A stretch of 44,540 bases of DNA from Tolumonas sp. (GCA_003251455.1 QKFI01000432.1:1-44540), one strand, 5' to 3'; shown: positions 28,720-40,428, numbered from the stretch's first letter. Translations and numbers: made by a program. The notes: generated from the letters alone by a model not told the origin.

Positions 28720-29385
28720 TTAACGTTCAATCCGGTCAAACTGAATGGTTGGCACCGACTCATCTTTCGCTTTTCGGTGTTTGACTGACTCTTCGTAAGC
28801 CTGTTGTTTTTCCAGGTTTTCCAGATAGTCATGCACGCGGAAACGTTTTGTGTGTGATGGTGAGGTGTGTTCTGGTTCAGGGGGTAACGTTTCTTCTTCT
28901 TCATAACCACTGAAATCGTCCCGATCCCGGTTCAATCGTGATTTTTGTGGTTTATGAGACGCAGATTTTGTTTTGCTTTTTGTCTTCTGTGGCTTGGCGG
29001 GACGACCTACAGCCGAAATCAGAAGCCAACGAAAACAAAGGATGGCTATTAACGTACTGACCACTAATACAGCGGCGTAGATCCGTCCGGTATTGACAGA
29101 AGCACTATCAATAAACGGTAACCATTCTGTTTGTGCAGCGAACAGATCATCAATTTTTTGCGGGAAAAGCATACGGGAAACAAACAGAATATCTGCAATG
29201 ACTGTTGTCATGATGCCGGTTCGTAACAATCCGGGAATGAGCAACATGATAATGCCGCCAAGAAATAGCATGATACCCCCGCCAATAAACAGGGTATCAA
29301 CGAAATCAGTAACCGGCATGGTCCACCCCAGTGTAGGAGTCATTAGAAGCAATAAGCCGGTAAAGAATAAATTCAGTTTTTTCAT
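28720..29385 (-). CDS. Hypothetical membrane protein with charged cytoplasmic tail, co-oriented 18 bp upstream of kup
   Basis: 221 aa; signal/TM N-terminus, TM segments, then a K/R/S/E-rich tail; no family recognised. Confidence 0.7.
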   Translation of the reverse strand: MKKLNLFFTGLLLLMTPTLGWTMPVTDFVDTLFIGGGIMLFLGGIIMLLIPGLLRTGIMTTVIADILFVSRMLFPQKIDDLFAAQTEWLPFIDSASVNTGRIYAAVLVVSTLIAILCFRWLLISAVGRPAKPQKTKSKTKSASHKPQKSRLNRDRDDFSGYEEEETLPPEPEHTSPSHTKRFRVHDYLENLEKQQAYEESVKHRKAKDESVPTIQFDRIER

Positions 29386-29480
29386 AAGAACAAAGCAGTT
29401 CGTTATTGATGGTTGTGATCGGCGTCATACTACCACAACTGGAAGGGAAAAGGGGAAGCATGAAAAATGAGCAGAATCTG

Positions 29481-29512
29481 AAAAAAAGGCTTCCCATTAA
29501 TAATGGGAAGCC
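29481..29512 (-). terminator. Intrinsic terminator of the RND efflux operon
   Basis: GGCTTCCCATT-att-AATGGGAAGCC followed by TTTTTTT on the minus strand. Confidence 0.88.
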
Positions 29513-29619
29513 ATTCGGCAACGTGCCGGAAAACAACCAAAATGGCCTGTTACCAAGCCTGAACCTAAAAAACCGAATCCGATTTGATGGGCTCCCTCAT
29601 TTTGGTCGATGACGATTTT

Positions 29620-31011
29620 TTACTCTTTGACGGGTTCAGCCCAGCCGCCACCAAGCGCCTGGAAGAGCGCCACTCTGTTCGATAACACAGCTAAACGGGT
29701 ACTCACCAGTGATTGCTCTGCAGTGAATAGAGAACGTTGCGCATCCAGTAAGGTCAGATAACTATCAACACCTTTTTCATAACGATCTTCTGCAAGTTTG
29801 TAGTAAGTTTGTGTTGCCTCAACAAGTGCTTGCTGAGCAACCAGTTGCTCTTTATAACCGTCTTGAGAAACCAAACCATCACTTACTTCCTTGAACGCAG
29901 TTTGAATTGCTTTTTCATAGGTCGCAACCTGGATTTGTTCACTGACTTTCGCCACATCTAATGCGGCAGAACGGCTACCCCAGTCGAAAATTGGCATACT
30001 GATGCTTGGTTGGAAGCTCCAGGTACCAGAATTACTGTTAAACAGGCTGCTCAGAGAAGAGCTCATGCTTCCTGCTGCTGCGGTCAGACTGATGGTCGGG
30101 AAAAATGCAGCGCGTGCTGCACCGATGTTGGCGTTTGCTGCTTTTAATGCGTGTTCAGCGGCCAGAATATCCGGACGACGAGTCAATAAGGTTGATGGAA
30201 CACCTGCAGTTAATGGTGTAAGCAGCGTTAAATCTTCAGCGGGCAGACCTGCTGACAGGTTATCTGGCAGATTGGTACCTAATAACAACTGCAGTGCATT
30301 TTTGTCTAATGCCACTTGTCGGCGATATTGGGCTAGACTTGCTCGAACGCTTTCGAGGTTGCTGCGGGCCTGACTCAGATCCAGTGATGATGAGATCCCA
30401 GCCTGATAACGTTGGTCGGTTAACTGATAGCTTTGTTCGTAGCTCTTCGTTGTATCTTCAGTTAAACGCAGCAGATCCTGATCAGCCAGCAAAGTCAGAT
30501 AAGCAGTCGCAACATTTGAAATGATGGTTAACTGAGTTGAGCGTTGAGTTTCTTCCTGAGCCAGATAGGTTTCCAGGGCCTGATCTTTCAGGCTTTTCAC
30601 CCGACCGAACAGATCTAACTCATAAGCGCTGATCCCAACAGTTGCTGAATCAGTCGTGCTGATCTTTGGATCCGTACCTGAATATGCAGTTGGGATCCGT
30701 TGGCGAGATTGATACCCACTGGCATTAATCGTTGGTAACTGTGCTGCCCGTTGGATTTGATATTGAGCGCGGTATGTTTCGACATTCAATACGGCAACAC
30801 GCTGATCGCGGTTATTTTGCAGTGCGATGTCGATCAGTGCCTGTAAATGTGAATCCGTGAATACATCTTTCCAACCCGTATCTTGAGCGATTGCATCCGT
30901 GTTGACCACGTAATTAGTAGGAATTGGTGCCGCCGGACGTTGATAGTCCGGCGCCATAGAACAACCCGCTAATAAGAGGGGAATGACGAACGCGAGAGGG
31001 CGCTTAATCAT
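29620..31011 (-). CDS. RND efflux outer-membrane factor lipoprotein (OprM/NodT family)
   Basis: Lipobox [67 protein letters not shown]. Confidence 0.94.
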   Translation of the reverse strand: MIKRPLAFVIPLLLAGCSMAPDYQRPAAPIPTNYVVNTDAIAQDTGWKDVFTDSHLQALIDIALQNNRDQRVAVLNVETYRAQYQIQRAAQLPTINASGYQSRQRIPTAYSGTDPKISTTDSATVGISAYELDLFGRVKSLKDQALETYLAQEETQRSTQLTIISNVATAYLTLLADQDLLRLTEDTTKSYEQSYQLTDQRYQAGISSSLDLSQARSNLESVRASLAQYRRQVALDKNALQLLLGTNLPDNLSAGLPAEDLTLLTPLTAGVPSTLLTRRPDILAAEHALKAANANIGAARAAFFPTISLTAAAGSMSSSLSSLFNSNSGTWSFQPSISMPIFDWGSRSAALDVAKVSEQIQVATYEKAIQTAFKEVSDGLVSQDGYKEQLVAQQALVEATQTYYKLAEDRYEKGVDSYLTLLDAQRSLFTAEQSLVSTRLAVLSNRVALFQALGGGWAEPVKE

Positions 31012-34000
31012 GTTTATTGTTCTCCGCTGTTATCGGTGCTTTTAATGTTTTGCGGTATTTACTGAAGTATTTCATGACGAGCACAAAGAAGCTTGGTACA
31101 TAGAAAATTGCCAGTACAGTTGCGGCAATCATCCCGCCGGTTACCCCAGTACCAATCGCATGACGACCATTTGCACCGGCACCGGTACTGATCACCAATG
31201 GGAATACCCCGAGTAAGAACGCCATGGATGTCATCAGAATAGGACGTAAACGAATGCGCGATGCTTCAATCACGGCTTGTTTTAATCCCATGCCTTTATC
31301 GAACAGTTCTTTAGCAAACTCCACTATCAGAATAGCATTTTTCGCCGACAAACCAATGGTCGTTAGCAGACCTACCTGGAAGAAAATATCGTTCGAGAGG
31401 CTGCGTAATGATGCTGCCAGTAACGCACCGAATATCCCTAACGGAACCACAAGCATCACAGAGAACGGAATCGACCAGCTCTCATACAGGGCCGCCAGAC
31501 ACAAGAAGACAACCAGCAAAGAAATTGCATACAGTGCAGGTGCCTGACTTCCTGAAACCTGTTCCTGATAAGAAAGGCCTGTCCATTCGAAACCAATCCC
31601 GGTCGGCAATTGTGAAATCAGTTTTGCCATTTCAGTCATTGCCTGACCACTACTGTAACCGGCGGCAGGTTCCCCGACGATCTCAACAGCAGAAGATCCG
31701 TTGTAACGTTGCAGGCTCGGTGAGCCATAACTCCAGCTACCTTTTGCAAAGGCTGAGAACGGTACCATTTGATCGGCAGCGTTTTTCACATACCACAGAT
31801 TCAAATGTTCCGGTTGCATCCGGAAAGGTGCATCTGCTTGTACATAAACGTTTTTGATGCGGCCACGATCAATGAAGTCATTGACGTATTTTGAACCCCA
31901 GGCAATCGAGAGCGCCGAGTTGATGTCTGAAACAGACAAACCTAACGCCATTGCCTTTTCATAATCGATATTGACGTTATATTCCGGAGTGTCTTCCATG
32001 CCGTTTGGACGAACACGCGCCAGAATAGGGTCTTTTGCTGCCATGCCAAGCAACTGATTTCGTGCCTGAATGAGCTTATCGTGACCTAATCCACCTTGAT
32101 CCTGCAGATATAAGTCAAACCCGGTGGCATTCCCCAATTCTCGAATGGCAGGCAAATTCAGAGCAAAAATCGATGCGTCTTTCACTTTCATGAAATGACC
32201 CATTGCACGACCAGCAATCGACGTAGAGTCAGAGCCCGGCGCAGTACGTTGACTCCAGTCTTTTAACTTCACGAAACCAAGCCCCATGTTCTGACCGCTA
32301 CCGGCAAAGCTGAAGCCTGCAATTGTAAAGACTGTCTCGATATTATCTTTTTCTGCCGTGTTGAAGTAATCAGCGACCTGATCCAACACTTTCAGGGTCC
32401 GTTCCTGCGTTGCGCCGGTTGGCAACTGAACCATGACCATGAGTGCACCCTGGTCTTCATCCGGCAGGAACGATGAAGGTAATGTTTTAAAGAAGAAGAC
32501 CACCCCACCAAGTAAGGCAACATAGATGATCAACATACGGCCGGTATGCTGCATCACTTTACCTACCATCGTCCGGTAGCGGCGGGTGTTGCGTTCAAAC
32601 ATCCGGTTAAACCAGCCGAAGAACCCTTTCTGAATGCCATGATCTCCTTTCGGAATTGGCTTCAGAATCGTGGCACACAATGCAGGAGTCAGGATCAATG
32701 CCACGACGACAGACAGTGCCATCGCTGAAACAATAGTCACCGAGAACTGACGGTAGATTGCACCAGTTGAGCCGCTAAAGAATGCCATTGGCACGAACAC
32801 GGCTGACAGTACCAGCGCAATACCAATCAATGCACCGGTAATTTGATCCATTGATTTACGGGTCGCCTCAAGCGGTGATAGTCCTTCTTCTGACATCACA
32901 CGTTCGACGTTTTCGACGACAACGATCGCATCGTCAACCAACAAGCCGATGGCCAGCACCAAACCAAACATGGTGAGCGTGTTAATACTGTAGCCGAAAG
33001 CGGACATGATCCCGAATGTCCCCAACAAAACAACGGGAACCGCGATCGAAGGGATCAGCGTTGCCCGGAAGTTTTGCAGGAACAGGTACATGATCAGGAA
33101 GACCAGGATGACTGCCTCAACCAGGGTATGCGCAACTTCGCTGATGGAGATTTTTACGAAGGTCGTGGTATCGTACGGATACACCAGTTTCAGCCCGGAT
33201 GGGAAGTATTTGGATAACTCATCCATTTTGGCTTTGACAATCTTCGCGGTTTCCAGCGCGTTGGCTCCCGTTGCCAGACTGACAGCGATCCCTGATGACG
33301 GTTTACCATTCAAACGCGCGACAGCCGAATAGTTTTCAGAACCCAATTCTACGCGTGCAACATCACGCAAACGAACCTGGGAGCCATCGGTATTCACTTT
33401 CAGCAGGATGTTTTTAAATTCATCCACATTCGTCAGACGACCTTGTGCTGTGATCGTGGCATTCAACTGTTGTCCGGGTACCGCAGGCGTTGCACCTAAC
33501 TGACCGACAGAAAATTGCGTGTTCTGATTGGTGATTGCTGTTGTCACATCAGATGGCGTCAGGCTAAAGCTATTCAGTTTGTTCGGGTCTAACCAGATAC
33601 GCATCGCATATTGTGCACCAAAGACACGAACCGAACCGACACCCTCAAGACGGCTCAGCGGCTCTTTGATGTTCGTCACCAGATAGTCACTGATATCTGA
33701 TTGGGTTAACTTTCCATCATCAGAAATCAAACCAACCACCATCAGGAAAGATGAGTTGGATTTCTCAACCGTCACCCCTTGATCCTGAACGGCTTGCGGT
33801 AAAGAGCTCAGTGACTGTTGGACTTTATTCTGTACCTGAACCTGTGCGGTATCCGCATCCGTACCAGCCGTGAAATTCAGGGTAATACTGACACTACCGC
33901 TGGAGTCACTTTGGGAGGACATATACAGCAGGTTATCAATCCCGGTCATGTTTTGTTCCAGAACCTGCGTCACACTGTCTTCAACAGTTTTTGCTGACGC

Positions 34001-34153
34001 ACCTGGATAAGTGGTTTGGACGCGGACCGAAGGTGGTGCAATCGTCGGATATTGCTCTACAGGCAATGTGTCAATCGCCAGCGCACCGGCCAGCATGATC
34101 ACAATCGCGATGACCCATGCAAATATGGGGCGATCGATAAAAAATCGGGACAT
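31004..34153 (-). CDS. acrB: RND efflux inner-membrane transporter, AcrB/HAE1 family
   Basis: 1049 aa; [70 protein letters not shown]. Confidence 0.95.
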   Translation of the reverse strand: MSRFFIDRPIFAWVIAIVIMLAGALAIDTLPVEQYPTIAPPSVRVQTTYPGASAKTVEDSVTQVLEQNMTGIDNLLYMSSQSDSSGSVSITLNFTAGTDADTAQVQVQNKVQQSLSSLPQAVQDQGVTVEKSNSSFLMVVGLISDDGKLTQSDISDYLVTNIKEPLSRLEGVGSVRVFGAQYAMRIWLDPNKLNSFSLTPSDVTTAITNQNTQFSVGQLGATPAVPGQQLNATITAQGRLTNVDEFKNILLKVNTDGSQVRLRDVARVELGSENYSAVARLNGKPSSGIAVSLATGANALETAKIVKAKMDELSKYFPSGLKLVYPYDTTTFVKISISEVAHTLVEAVILVFLIMYLFLQNFRATLIPSIAVPVVLLGTFGIMSAFGYSINTLTMFGLVLAIGLLVDDAIVVVENVERVMSEEGLSPLEATRKSMDQITGALIGIALVLSAVFVPMAFFSGSTGAIYRQFSVTIVSAMALSVVVALILTPALCATILKPIPKGDHGIQKGFFGWFNRMFERNTRRYRTMVGKVMQHTGRMLIIYVALLGGVVFFFKTLPSSFLPDEDQGALMVMVQLPTGATQERTLKVLDQVADYFNTAEKDNIETVFTIAGFSFAGSGQNMGLGFVKLKDWSQRTAPGSDSTSIAGRAMGHFMKVKDASIFALNLPAIRELGNATGFDLYLQDQGGLGHDKLIQARNQLLGMAAKDPILARVRPNGMEDTPEYNVNIDYEKAMALGLSVSDINSALSIAWGSKYVNDFIDRGRIKNVYVQADAPFRMQPEHLNLWYVKNAADQMVPFSAFAKGSWSYGSPSLQRYNGSSAVEIVGEPAAGYSSGQAMTEMAKLISQLPTGIGFEWTGLSYQEQVSGSQAPALYAISLLVVFLCLAALYESWSIPFSVMLVVPLGIFGALLAASLRSLSNDIFFQVGLLTTIGLSAKNAILIVEFAKELFDKGMGLKQAVIEASRIRLRPILMTSMAFLLGVFPLVISTGAGANGRHAIGTGVTGGMIAATVLAIFYVPSFFVLVMKYFSKYRKTLKAPITAENNKHD

Positions 34154-34170
34154 AAGGACTCCGCTACAAA

Positions 34171-35358
34171 TTACTGATTCGTTGTTGATGTGGTTTCTAA
34201 CGAAGCCGCATCAACTTCTTTGGCGGAAACCGGCATACCGGCCCGGACTTTTAATGTGCCATTGACGATAACTTTGTCACCGGCTTTCAGACCACTTTTC
34301 ACCAGCCAGTCATTCCCAACTGAGCGTGCAGTTTCAAAAGCACGTTGTTCTGCCTGGCCCTTATCATTCACAACCCAGACAGTCGCATTGCCTTTCGGAT
34401 CCCGGCTGACAGCTAACTGCGGAATCAGGATCGCATCATTGACCGTTGCTTCACCCAGTTCGGCGCGAACAAACATACCTGGTAATAAGTCCATGTTTTT
34501 ATTTGGGAAGATTGCACGAACAGTCACGCCACCAGTCCCCTCATCGACTGTTACATCAGAGAATTGCAGCGTGCCTGATTCTGCATAACTGGAACCATCA
34601 TCAAACAGTAAAGTGACTTTGGCTGATTTCTCATCCACTTTTTCCAACTGGCCGCTATCTAATGCTTTTTTCAGTTTCAGCATGTCACCGCTGGATTGGC
34701 TGACATCCACATAGATTGGATCTAATTGTTGAATGGTGGTCAGTGCCGTTGTTTGCTGTGCGGTCACTAAGGCGCCTTCAGTGACAGATGATTTTCCAAT
34801 TCGGCCAGAGATCGGCGCAGTTACTTTTGTGTAATTCAGGTTGATTTTTGCGGTGTCAATTGCTGCTTTGGCGGATGCAACATCAGCTTTGGCCTGTTGC
34901 CAGGTTGCTTCGGCATCATCGTAATCCTGTTGGCTTACGCCTTTGGTCTGGATCAGGCTTTTATAACGGTCTGCTTTGATGCGCGCGCTCTTTTCCGTTG
35001 CCACTGCGCGTTCATAAGTGGCTTTTGCACTGGCAAGGCTAGCTTCATAAGTAGCTGGGTCAATTTGATAAAGTACCTGGCCAGCTTTGACATCACTCCC
35101 TTCGGTATACAGACGTTTTAGGATGATGCCGCCGACCTGAGGACGAACTTCAGCAACACGATATGCACTGGTTCTTCCTGGTAATTGTGTATGTAGTGTC
35201 ACAGGTTGTGTGTTCAGTGTAAGAACATCCACTTCCTGAGCGGCTTGTTTTGCCACCCCCTGGGTTTGTTCACTGGATGGATTGCAACCAGTAAGTATCA
35301 GAGTGGTGGTTAACATTGATATGGTCAACGCATTAACCAGGAAACGTGGATACGGCAT
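34171..35358 (-). CDS. acrA: RND efflux periplasmic adaptor, AcrA family lipoprotein
   Basis: Start ATG 35358 with GAGGTG; lipobox [74 protein letters not shown]. Confidence 0.94.
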   Translation of the reverse strand: MPYPRFLVNALTISMLTTTLILTGCNPSSEQTQGVAKQAAQEVDVLTLNTQPVTLHTQLPGRTSAYRVAEVRPQVGGIILKRLYTEGSDVKAGQVLYQIDPATYEASLASAKATYERAVATEKSARIKADRYKSLIQTKGVSQQDYDDAEATWQQAKADVASAKAAIDTAKINLNYTKVTAPISGRIGKSSVTEGALVTAQQTTALTTIQQLDPIYVDVSQSSGDMLKLKKALDSGQLEKVDEKSAKVTLLFDDGSSYAESGTLQFSDVTVDEGTGGVTVRAIFPNKNMDLLPGMFVRAELGEATVNDAILIPQLAVSRDPKGNATVWVVNDKGQAEQRAFETARSVGNDWLVKSGLKAGDKVIVNGTLKVRAGMPVSAKEVDAASLETTSTTNQ

Positions 35359-35467
35359 ACACACCTCGAGAAGTTGAAATGGCACAGTTTGATACTCATC
35401 GTATAAGCGGCCAGAGAATCTTTACAATCTTTTAACAAAAAAATAAAAATTGAATATTCATTCTATT

Positions 35468-35483
35468 TAGAGTGTTCATTCTA
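35468..35483. promoter_or_regulatory. Candidate TetR-family operator between the regulator and efflux operon
   Basis: TAGAGTG-TT-CATTCTA (6/7 arm match); TTCATTCTA is also directly repeated at 35457 and 35475. Confidence 0.5.
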
Positions 35484-35551
35484 GATTAGTATTTGTACAC
35501 TATCAATGAGATTTCGGGGTAAGATACGCCCCCTCAAAAATAGGGTGGATT

Positions 35552-36163
35552 ATGAGCGATACAAAAGGGTCCCAATCAGAGATTTCCAGCCGTGCAGAGC
35601 AACGCCGTTGTCAGGTTTTAGATGCTGCTGCGGAGTGTTTCCGGCTTCATGGTTTTCATGGTGCCAGCATGGCTCAGATCTCGAAGTTGGCTGGAATGAG
35701 TCCGGGTCATATTTATCATTATTTTGAAAATAAAGAAGCCATCATCGCCGCGATTGTTGAGCGAGATGCGCATATCATGCTGGAATGGACCGAGTTTTTT
35801 TTATCAACCGACTCCATACTTGAAACGATGGTCGATGAAGTTCCTGCCGGGATCGAACATATGATGTATCCGCATAGCGCGGGTCTGATGTTGGAGTTCA
35901 CGGCGGAGTCTGCCAGAAATCCAACCATCGCTGCGATCATGCAGGAATATAAGCGTCAGGGGAAAGCACGAATGACCCGGATCCTGGAGCTTGAAATGGC
36001 ACAACGTGGTGCAACGACTACCGAAGATGTAGCTATGAAAACCGAGGTGATCGGCTCGATGTTTGACGGGTTGCTCCTGAAGGCCATTTACAACCCGAAT
36101 GTGGATAAACAGAAATTGGGTCAGCTTATGGGAAAAGTGATCCGGTATATTCTGACTCTATAA
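35552..36163 (+). CDS. TetR/AcrR family transcriptional regulator, divergent from the RND operon
   Basis: RRCQVLDAAAECFRLHGFHGASMAQISKLAGMSPGHIYHYFENKEAII helix-turn-helix. Confidence 0.94.
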   Translation: MSDTKGSQSEISSRAEQRRCQVLDAAAECFRLHGFHGASMAQISKLAGMSPGHIYHYFENKEAIIAAIVERDAHIMLEWTEFFLSTDSILETMVDEVPAGIEHMMYPHSAGLMLEFTAESARNPTIAAIMQEYKRQGKARMTRILELEMAQRGATTTEDVAMKTEVIGSMFDGLLLKAIYNPNVDKQKLGQLMGKVIRYILTL

Positions 36164-39100
36164 TGTGCATGTGATGCTGGTGTCTTGCGTGATCAGTGTT
36201 TGAGCCTTGAGATAATCTTCAAAAGCAGTGGCTGATAAAGGCTCACTACCGAAATAGCCCTGATAATAATCACAACCCTGTTGCTTCAGGAAATCGAGCT
36301 GTTCTTGATTTTCCACACCTTCGGCCAGAACGGTCAGACGCAATGAATGTCCCATGGCAACGATACTGGCCGCGATTTCCATATCATCCTGTTCATGAGG
36401 AATGTCATCCACAAATCGTTTATCGATTTTTAACACGTCCAATGGGAACTGCTTCAAATAGGCGAGGGAAGAATATCCGGTTCCGAAGTCATCAATCGCA
36501 ATCCGGATCCCATGCTGACGTAGTCCCTGTAAAATATGTGCGGCTTCATCTGGTTGTTCCATCAGGGCGCTTTCAGTGAGTTCCAGTTCCAGATTGGCTG
36601 CCGGGAATCCTGTATTTTTCAGTATCAATTTGATCATATCTTCTACGGCTCCATGATGTAGCTGTAGTGGGGATAGATTCACTGCCAGATGAATTGATGG
36701 TAACCCGGCTTCCAGCCAGAGAGCACCCTGACGACAAGCTTCGAAAAGCACCCATTCTCCAATGTTCTGGATCAAACCGGTTTCTTCCGCGACCGTAATA
36801 AATTCTGATGGGGGGATGACACCATATTCCGGATCATTCCAACGAAGTAATACTTCTGCACCGATAACCTGATTGGTTTTCAATTCTATTTGTGGCTGGA
36901 AGAACAGCTGGAATTCCTGACCCGTAATCGCTCGATGCAGACGTTGCTCCAGTTCCAGACGTGCTTTGGCTTTCTGAAACAGTGCTTCTGAGAAATACCG
37001 ATAGTCATCACGACCTTCCTGCTTCGCCTGATACATCGCCGTATCAGCCTGTTGCATGAGTACATCCGCTGTCTGACCATGTTCCGGATAGAGACTAATC
37101 CCAATGCTGGTTCCAATTAGTACACTTCGCTCATTCGAGAGTGTAAAAGGCTGATGAAGCGTATCTATAATTTTGTTTGCCAGAATCGAGACATCATCCA
37201 GATTCGGATTATTTTTCATTAGAACTGTAAATTCATCGCCCCCTAAACGGCAAACAATATCGGTACTGCGTAACTGATGTTTCAGACGATCTGAAACCTG
37301 ATGCAGTAATTCATCGCCATAATGATGACCAAAGCTGTCATTCACATTTTTAAAGTGATCCAGATCGAGCATCAGCAGTGCAATTCGACGCTGACTTTGC
37401 TCCGCTTCATGTAATGCCAGACCAAGTTGTTTGGTGAGCATTGCCCGGTTCGGTAAACCCGTTAGCGGATCATGCAGTGCCATATGCTCCAGTCGGGCCT
37501 CTGAGTCCTTTAACTGACTGATATCTGTATAAATACTGATGTAATACAGTAGCTTGCCTGTATCATCCCGAACGGGATTAATACTGGTCATCATGGGTAA
37601 AATTTTGTGGTCTTTTCGCTGACTCCAGACTTCACCTCGCCAGAGACCGTAGGTATCGAGTGATTTCTGGACCGTATCCAGAAAATAATCATTATGTTTG
37701 CCTGAATTCAGAATCCGGCGATGCTGATGCAATAGTTCCTGTTCTTCATAGCCGAACAGATCGAGGAAAGCCCGGTTCACTTTAATAATCTTGTGCTCAG
37801 CATCGGTAATGATGATGCCTTCCCGGGTGCTTTCAAACACAATTGCTGCCTGACGCAACTGAAATTCATCCGCTTTTTGTTGGGAAATATCCGTCATGAC
37901 ACCCGTGAGAGAGGTCGGCCGTCCGCGACGATCAAACGCTGTGGTGACATGATTTTCGACCCAAAGATAATGTCCTTCGGCTGTTTTGATGCGGCATTCC
38001 AGAGAATATTCCCGGTGTCGCCGTTCAATATGGTGGATCACTTCAGCCCAAACACGTTGTAAATCGTCCGGATGCAGCAGGTCGCTCATGGTCAGCTCAC
38101 CAGAAATAAAGTCATTGGCTTTATATCCCCACCGTTGCACATTGCTCGATACATATTCGAGTTTCCAACTGGAGTTTGGTTGCCAGCGAAACAGGACGGT
38201 CGGACTGGCATCGATTACTTCACTGGCATTTTGTAATGCTGTCAGCGCAATTGCGCGTTCTTCTGCCTGATTGATGGTGTCTAACGCAAATGTGACATCC
38301 ATGATCATGTCATTCAGGGTATAGAGGACTTCTGGAGTGAAAACACCGGGCTCATCCGAGTAGAGGTTTAATGTGCCAATGATCGTTCCCTGTTCCCGCA
38401 ACACGAGATATCCCGCAGAACGAAATCCTGAGGCTTCCGCGGAGATCCGTAATGGCGCTTCCGTTCGATCTTCCTGAAAATCATTGATAATCAAATGTTG
38501 ACCGGTTTTCATGACTCGATCGCTTGGCAGCAGATTCTCCGGTTCTTGTAGGCCTGGCTTATAATACTGGTGTTGATATTCTTCGATAGCGGTGAGAAAG
38601 CCCGCATCCTGACCATATTTAATCGGATGGTAACAGCATGAGGCCTGATGAAGCGGGTCAAGCCGGATCCAGGCAAATGCGAAACCGCCATGTTGGACGG
38701 CGATGCGGCATATATTTTCGAGTAATTGTTTTTTATTCTGACAGCGGACAATCACCTGATTGGTCTGTGAGAGCATGTTATAGAGGTTGTTCTGACGAAT
38801 CAGATAAAACTCACTGTTTTTTCGGGCGGTAATATCTTCGATGACGTTAATAATACATTCCAGACCCCCATGTGTATCACGAATACAGCGACTGTCGACA
38901 ATGGCGTACAGCACTGAACCATCTCGTAACACGAAGCGTTTTTCCCGTCGGTAGCCTTCGGATTCACCTTGCTTCATTTTTTCCCACTCGATATCGTCTC
39001 GAGCCCTGTCATCCGGATGCGTTAATGCCATCAGATTAAAGCGATAGAGTTCTTCACGGGTTAAATTGAACAGCGTGCATAAATGGTCGTTGAAGCGGAT

Positions 39101-39445
39101 CCAGTCTCCATTTTTGTTAGCAGTGATCGCCATACCCAGGAGTGGCAAATCGAAAAAACGGTTAAGGAATCGGTCTCGTTCAGCGACTTTGAGCTTGATT
39201 TCTTGCTGATGCTGTCGGTATTTTTGCCGACAAAAATAAAGGAAATAGCTACTGGCGGTCATGCCAGTGATGAATGTGGTGAGCGTGACCCAAAAACCCA
39301 GACTTCCTAGTAATGATTCATCTTTCGTCAGGGCAATCGGCAAAATGTGATTGGAAAAGAAAAACCAGATGAGTGATAAAACTGTGTAGAACAGCATAAT
39401 TCGCGTAGCCGAACGCAACGGAATTCTTGCCGTAGTGCTTTTCAT
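36158..39445 (-). CDS. Membrane-anchored PAS/GAF sensor GGDEF-EAL cyclic-di-GMP protein
   Basis: 1095 aa; two N-terminal TMs, PAS repeats, GAF-like segment, RSTDIVCRLGGDEF, GAEVLLRW, DDFGTGYSSLAYLKQFPLDVLKIDKRFV, VLAEGVE. Confidence 0.95.
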   Translation of the reverse strand: MKSTTARIPLRSATRIMLFYTVLSLIWFFFSNHILPIALTKDESLLGSLGFWVTLTTFITGMTASSYFLYFCRQKYRQHQQEIKLKVAERDRFLNRFFDLPLLGMAITANKNGDWIRFNDHLCTLFNLTREELYRFNLMALTHPDDRARDDIEWEKMKQGESEGYRREKRFVLRDGSVLYAIVDSRCIRDTHGGLECIINVIEDITARKNSEFYLIRQNNLYNMLSQTNQVIVRCQNKKQLLENICRIAVQHGGFAFAWIRLDPLHQASCCYHPIKYGQDAGFLTAIEEYQHQYYKPGLQEPENLLPSDRVMKTGQHLIINDFQEDRTEAPLRISAEASGFRSAGYLVLREQGTIIGTLNLYSDEPGVFTPEVLYTLNDMIMDVTFALDTINQAEERAIALTALQNASEVIDASPTVLFRWQPNSSWKLEYVSSNVQRWGYKANDFISGELTMSDLLHPDDLQRVWAEVIHHIERRHREYSLECRIKTAEGHYLWVENHVTTAFDRRGRPTSLTGVMTDISQQKADEFQLRQAAIVFESTREGIIITDAEHKIIKVNRAFLDLFGYEEQELLHQHRRILNSGKHNDYFLDTVQKSLDTYGLWRGEVWSQRKDHKILPMMTSINPVRDDTGKLLYYISIYTDISQLKDSEARLEHMALHDPLTGLPNRAMLTKQLGLALHEAEQSQRRIALLMLDLDHFKNVNDSFGHHYGDELLHQVSDRLKHQLRSTDIVCRLGGDEFTVLMKNNPNLDDVSILANKIIDTLHQPFTLSNERSVLIGTSIGISLYPEHGQTADVLMQQADTAMYQAKQEGRDDYRYFSEALFQKAKARLELEQRLHRAITGQEFQLFFQPQIELKTNQVIGAEVLLRWNDPEYGVIPPSEFITVAEETGLIQNIGEWVLFEACRQGALWLEAGLPSIHLAVNLSPLQLHHGAVEDMIKLILKNTGFPAANLELELTESALMEQPDEAAHILQGLRQHGIRIAIDDFGTGYSSLAYLKQFPLDVLKIDKRFVDDIPHEQDDMEIAASIVAMGHSLRLTVLAEGVENQEQLDFLKQQGCDYYQGYFGSEPLSATAFEDYLKAQTLITQDTSITCTL

Positions 39446-39556
39446 GGGGTATCCCGCCTTTGCTCATATTTTGTTATTTATTTTTTGCTGATAATACAGC
39501 AATACGAGGTTAACAAACGTTCAAGTAAGGTAAAAATATGGGAGAACCCGCAGAAG

Positions 39557-39590
39557 TTTCAGGCGATTTAAAGCGAACTTTGGCCTGAAA
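39557..39590. other. Hairpin downstream of the GspH-like gene
   Basis: TTTCAGGC-gattt-AAAG-cgaa-CTTT-g-GCCTGAAA. Confidence 0.5.
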
Positions 39591-39620
39591 CCCTTATTCG
39601 CTTTCGCTTCGCGCTGCTGA

Positions 39621-40253
39621 TCAGGATGGATGCTTATTTGTCGGCGGTACAGATAAGGTGATCTGGCCTGTCTCGTTCATATGGAGTGACAGGGAATCCG
39701 CAGGTTTATTTTTTTCTGTGAGAGCCAATGAAAACGGCGTAATTTCTCCACTTGGCAAAATCAGAATTTGTGGGGTCGCGCTGGCTAACACATCATCCAA
39801 ATCAAACCACATTGGCTGAGAGCGGCCGAGTCGTTCATCTTCATCATTTTGTTGTTCACCGAGTAACGACAATGTGACTCCGACATCGGTACCAAAAGTG
39901 CTGCTTGTTTTCAATTTGGCTATTTGCAGTGGCTGCCAGGTCAAATCAGTGGATGCTGCGGCGGCATCGCCTTGCTGGGGTGCCGCAGCGAGCGTCATAA
40001 ATTGATACCCTTGCGGGGTGATATGTAAACCGATGGTTTGCTGCTTTTCTTGTGCATAATGTTGAATTTTCTGCAGATTTTTTGCAAGCTGCTGGGTTTC
40101 TTCAGGCAGGTTTACGCCAAGCACTGGGAGTCGGATCGGTGTTGACGGCAAAGATAGGATTGCGATTCCGATAGCACAGGCCAGAATGATTGAAATCATG
40201 ATGCGCTGAAACATCGAGAGAGCATTTAAAAGTTGCAGAAACACGTTAGACAA
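39621..40253 (-). CDS. Membrane-anchored protein resembling type II secretion minor pseudopilin GspH, without a prepilin peptidase motif; start uncertain (TTG 40253 or ATG 40214)
   Basis: EETQQLAKNLQKIQHYAQEKQQTIGLHITPQGYQFMTL...LTWQPL and PQILILPSGEITPFSLAL match the GspH pattern; N-terminus lacks G|FTLxE. Confidence 0.6.
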   Translation of the reverse strand: MSNVFLQLLNALSMFQRIMISIILACAIGIAILSLPSTPIRLPVLGVNLPEETQQLAKNLQKIQHYAQEKQQTIGLHITPQGYQFMTLAAAPQQGDAAAASTDLTWQPLQIAKLKTSSTFGTDVGVTLSLLGEQQNDEDERLGRSQPMWFDLDDVLASATPQILILPSGEITPFSLALTEKNKPADSLSLHMNETGQITLSVPPTNKHPS

Positions 40254-40428
40254 TCCTACAGGCCATCAGTGATGGTAAAGAGAATCTCTATTTTGCATGC
40301 GGATGCTGGTTGGTACAACTTTTTCGATTTGCAAAGATTTATTTGAGACTTGTTATGGTGAACAGCCAAGACACACGTGAACGAGAGAGATATACTGCGT
40401 TAACTTATTTTTAACATCGGTGATGATT

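Noticed and set aside
31408-31857. Plus-strand ORFs inside acrB (and similar antisense ORFs in polA, vgrG, uvrD, spuC)
   Set aside because: Antisense to strongly conserved genes, with compositions lacking domain signatures; spurious.
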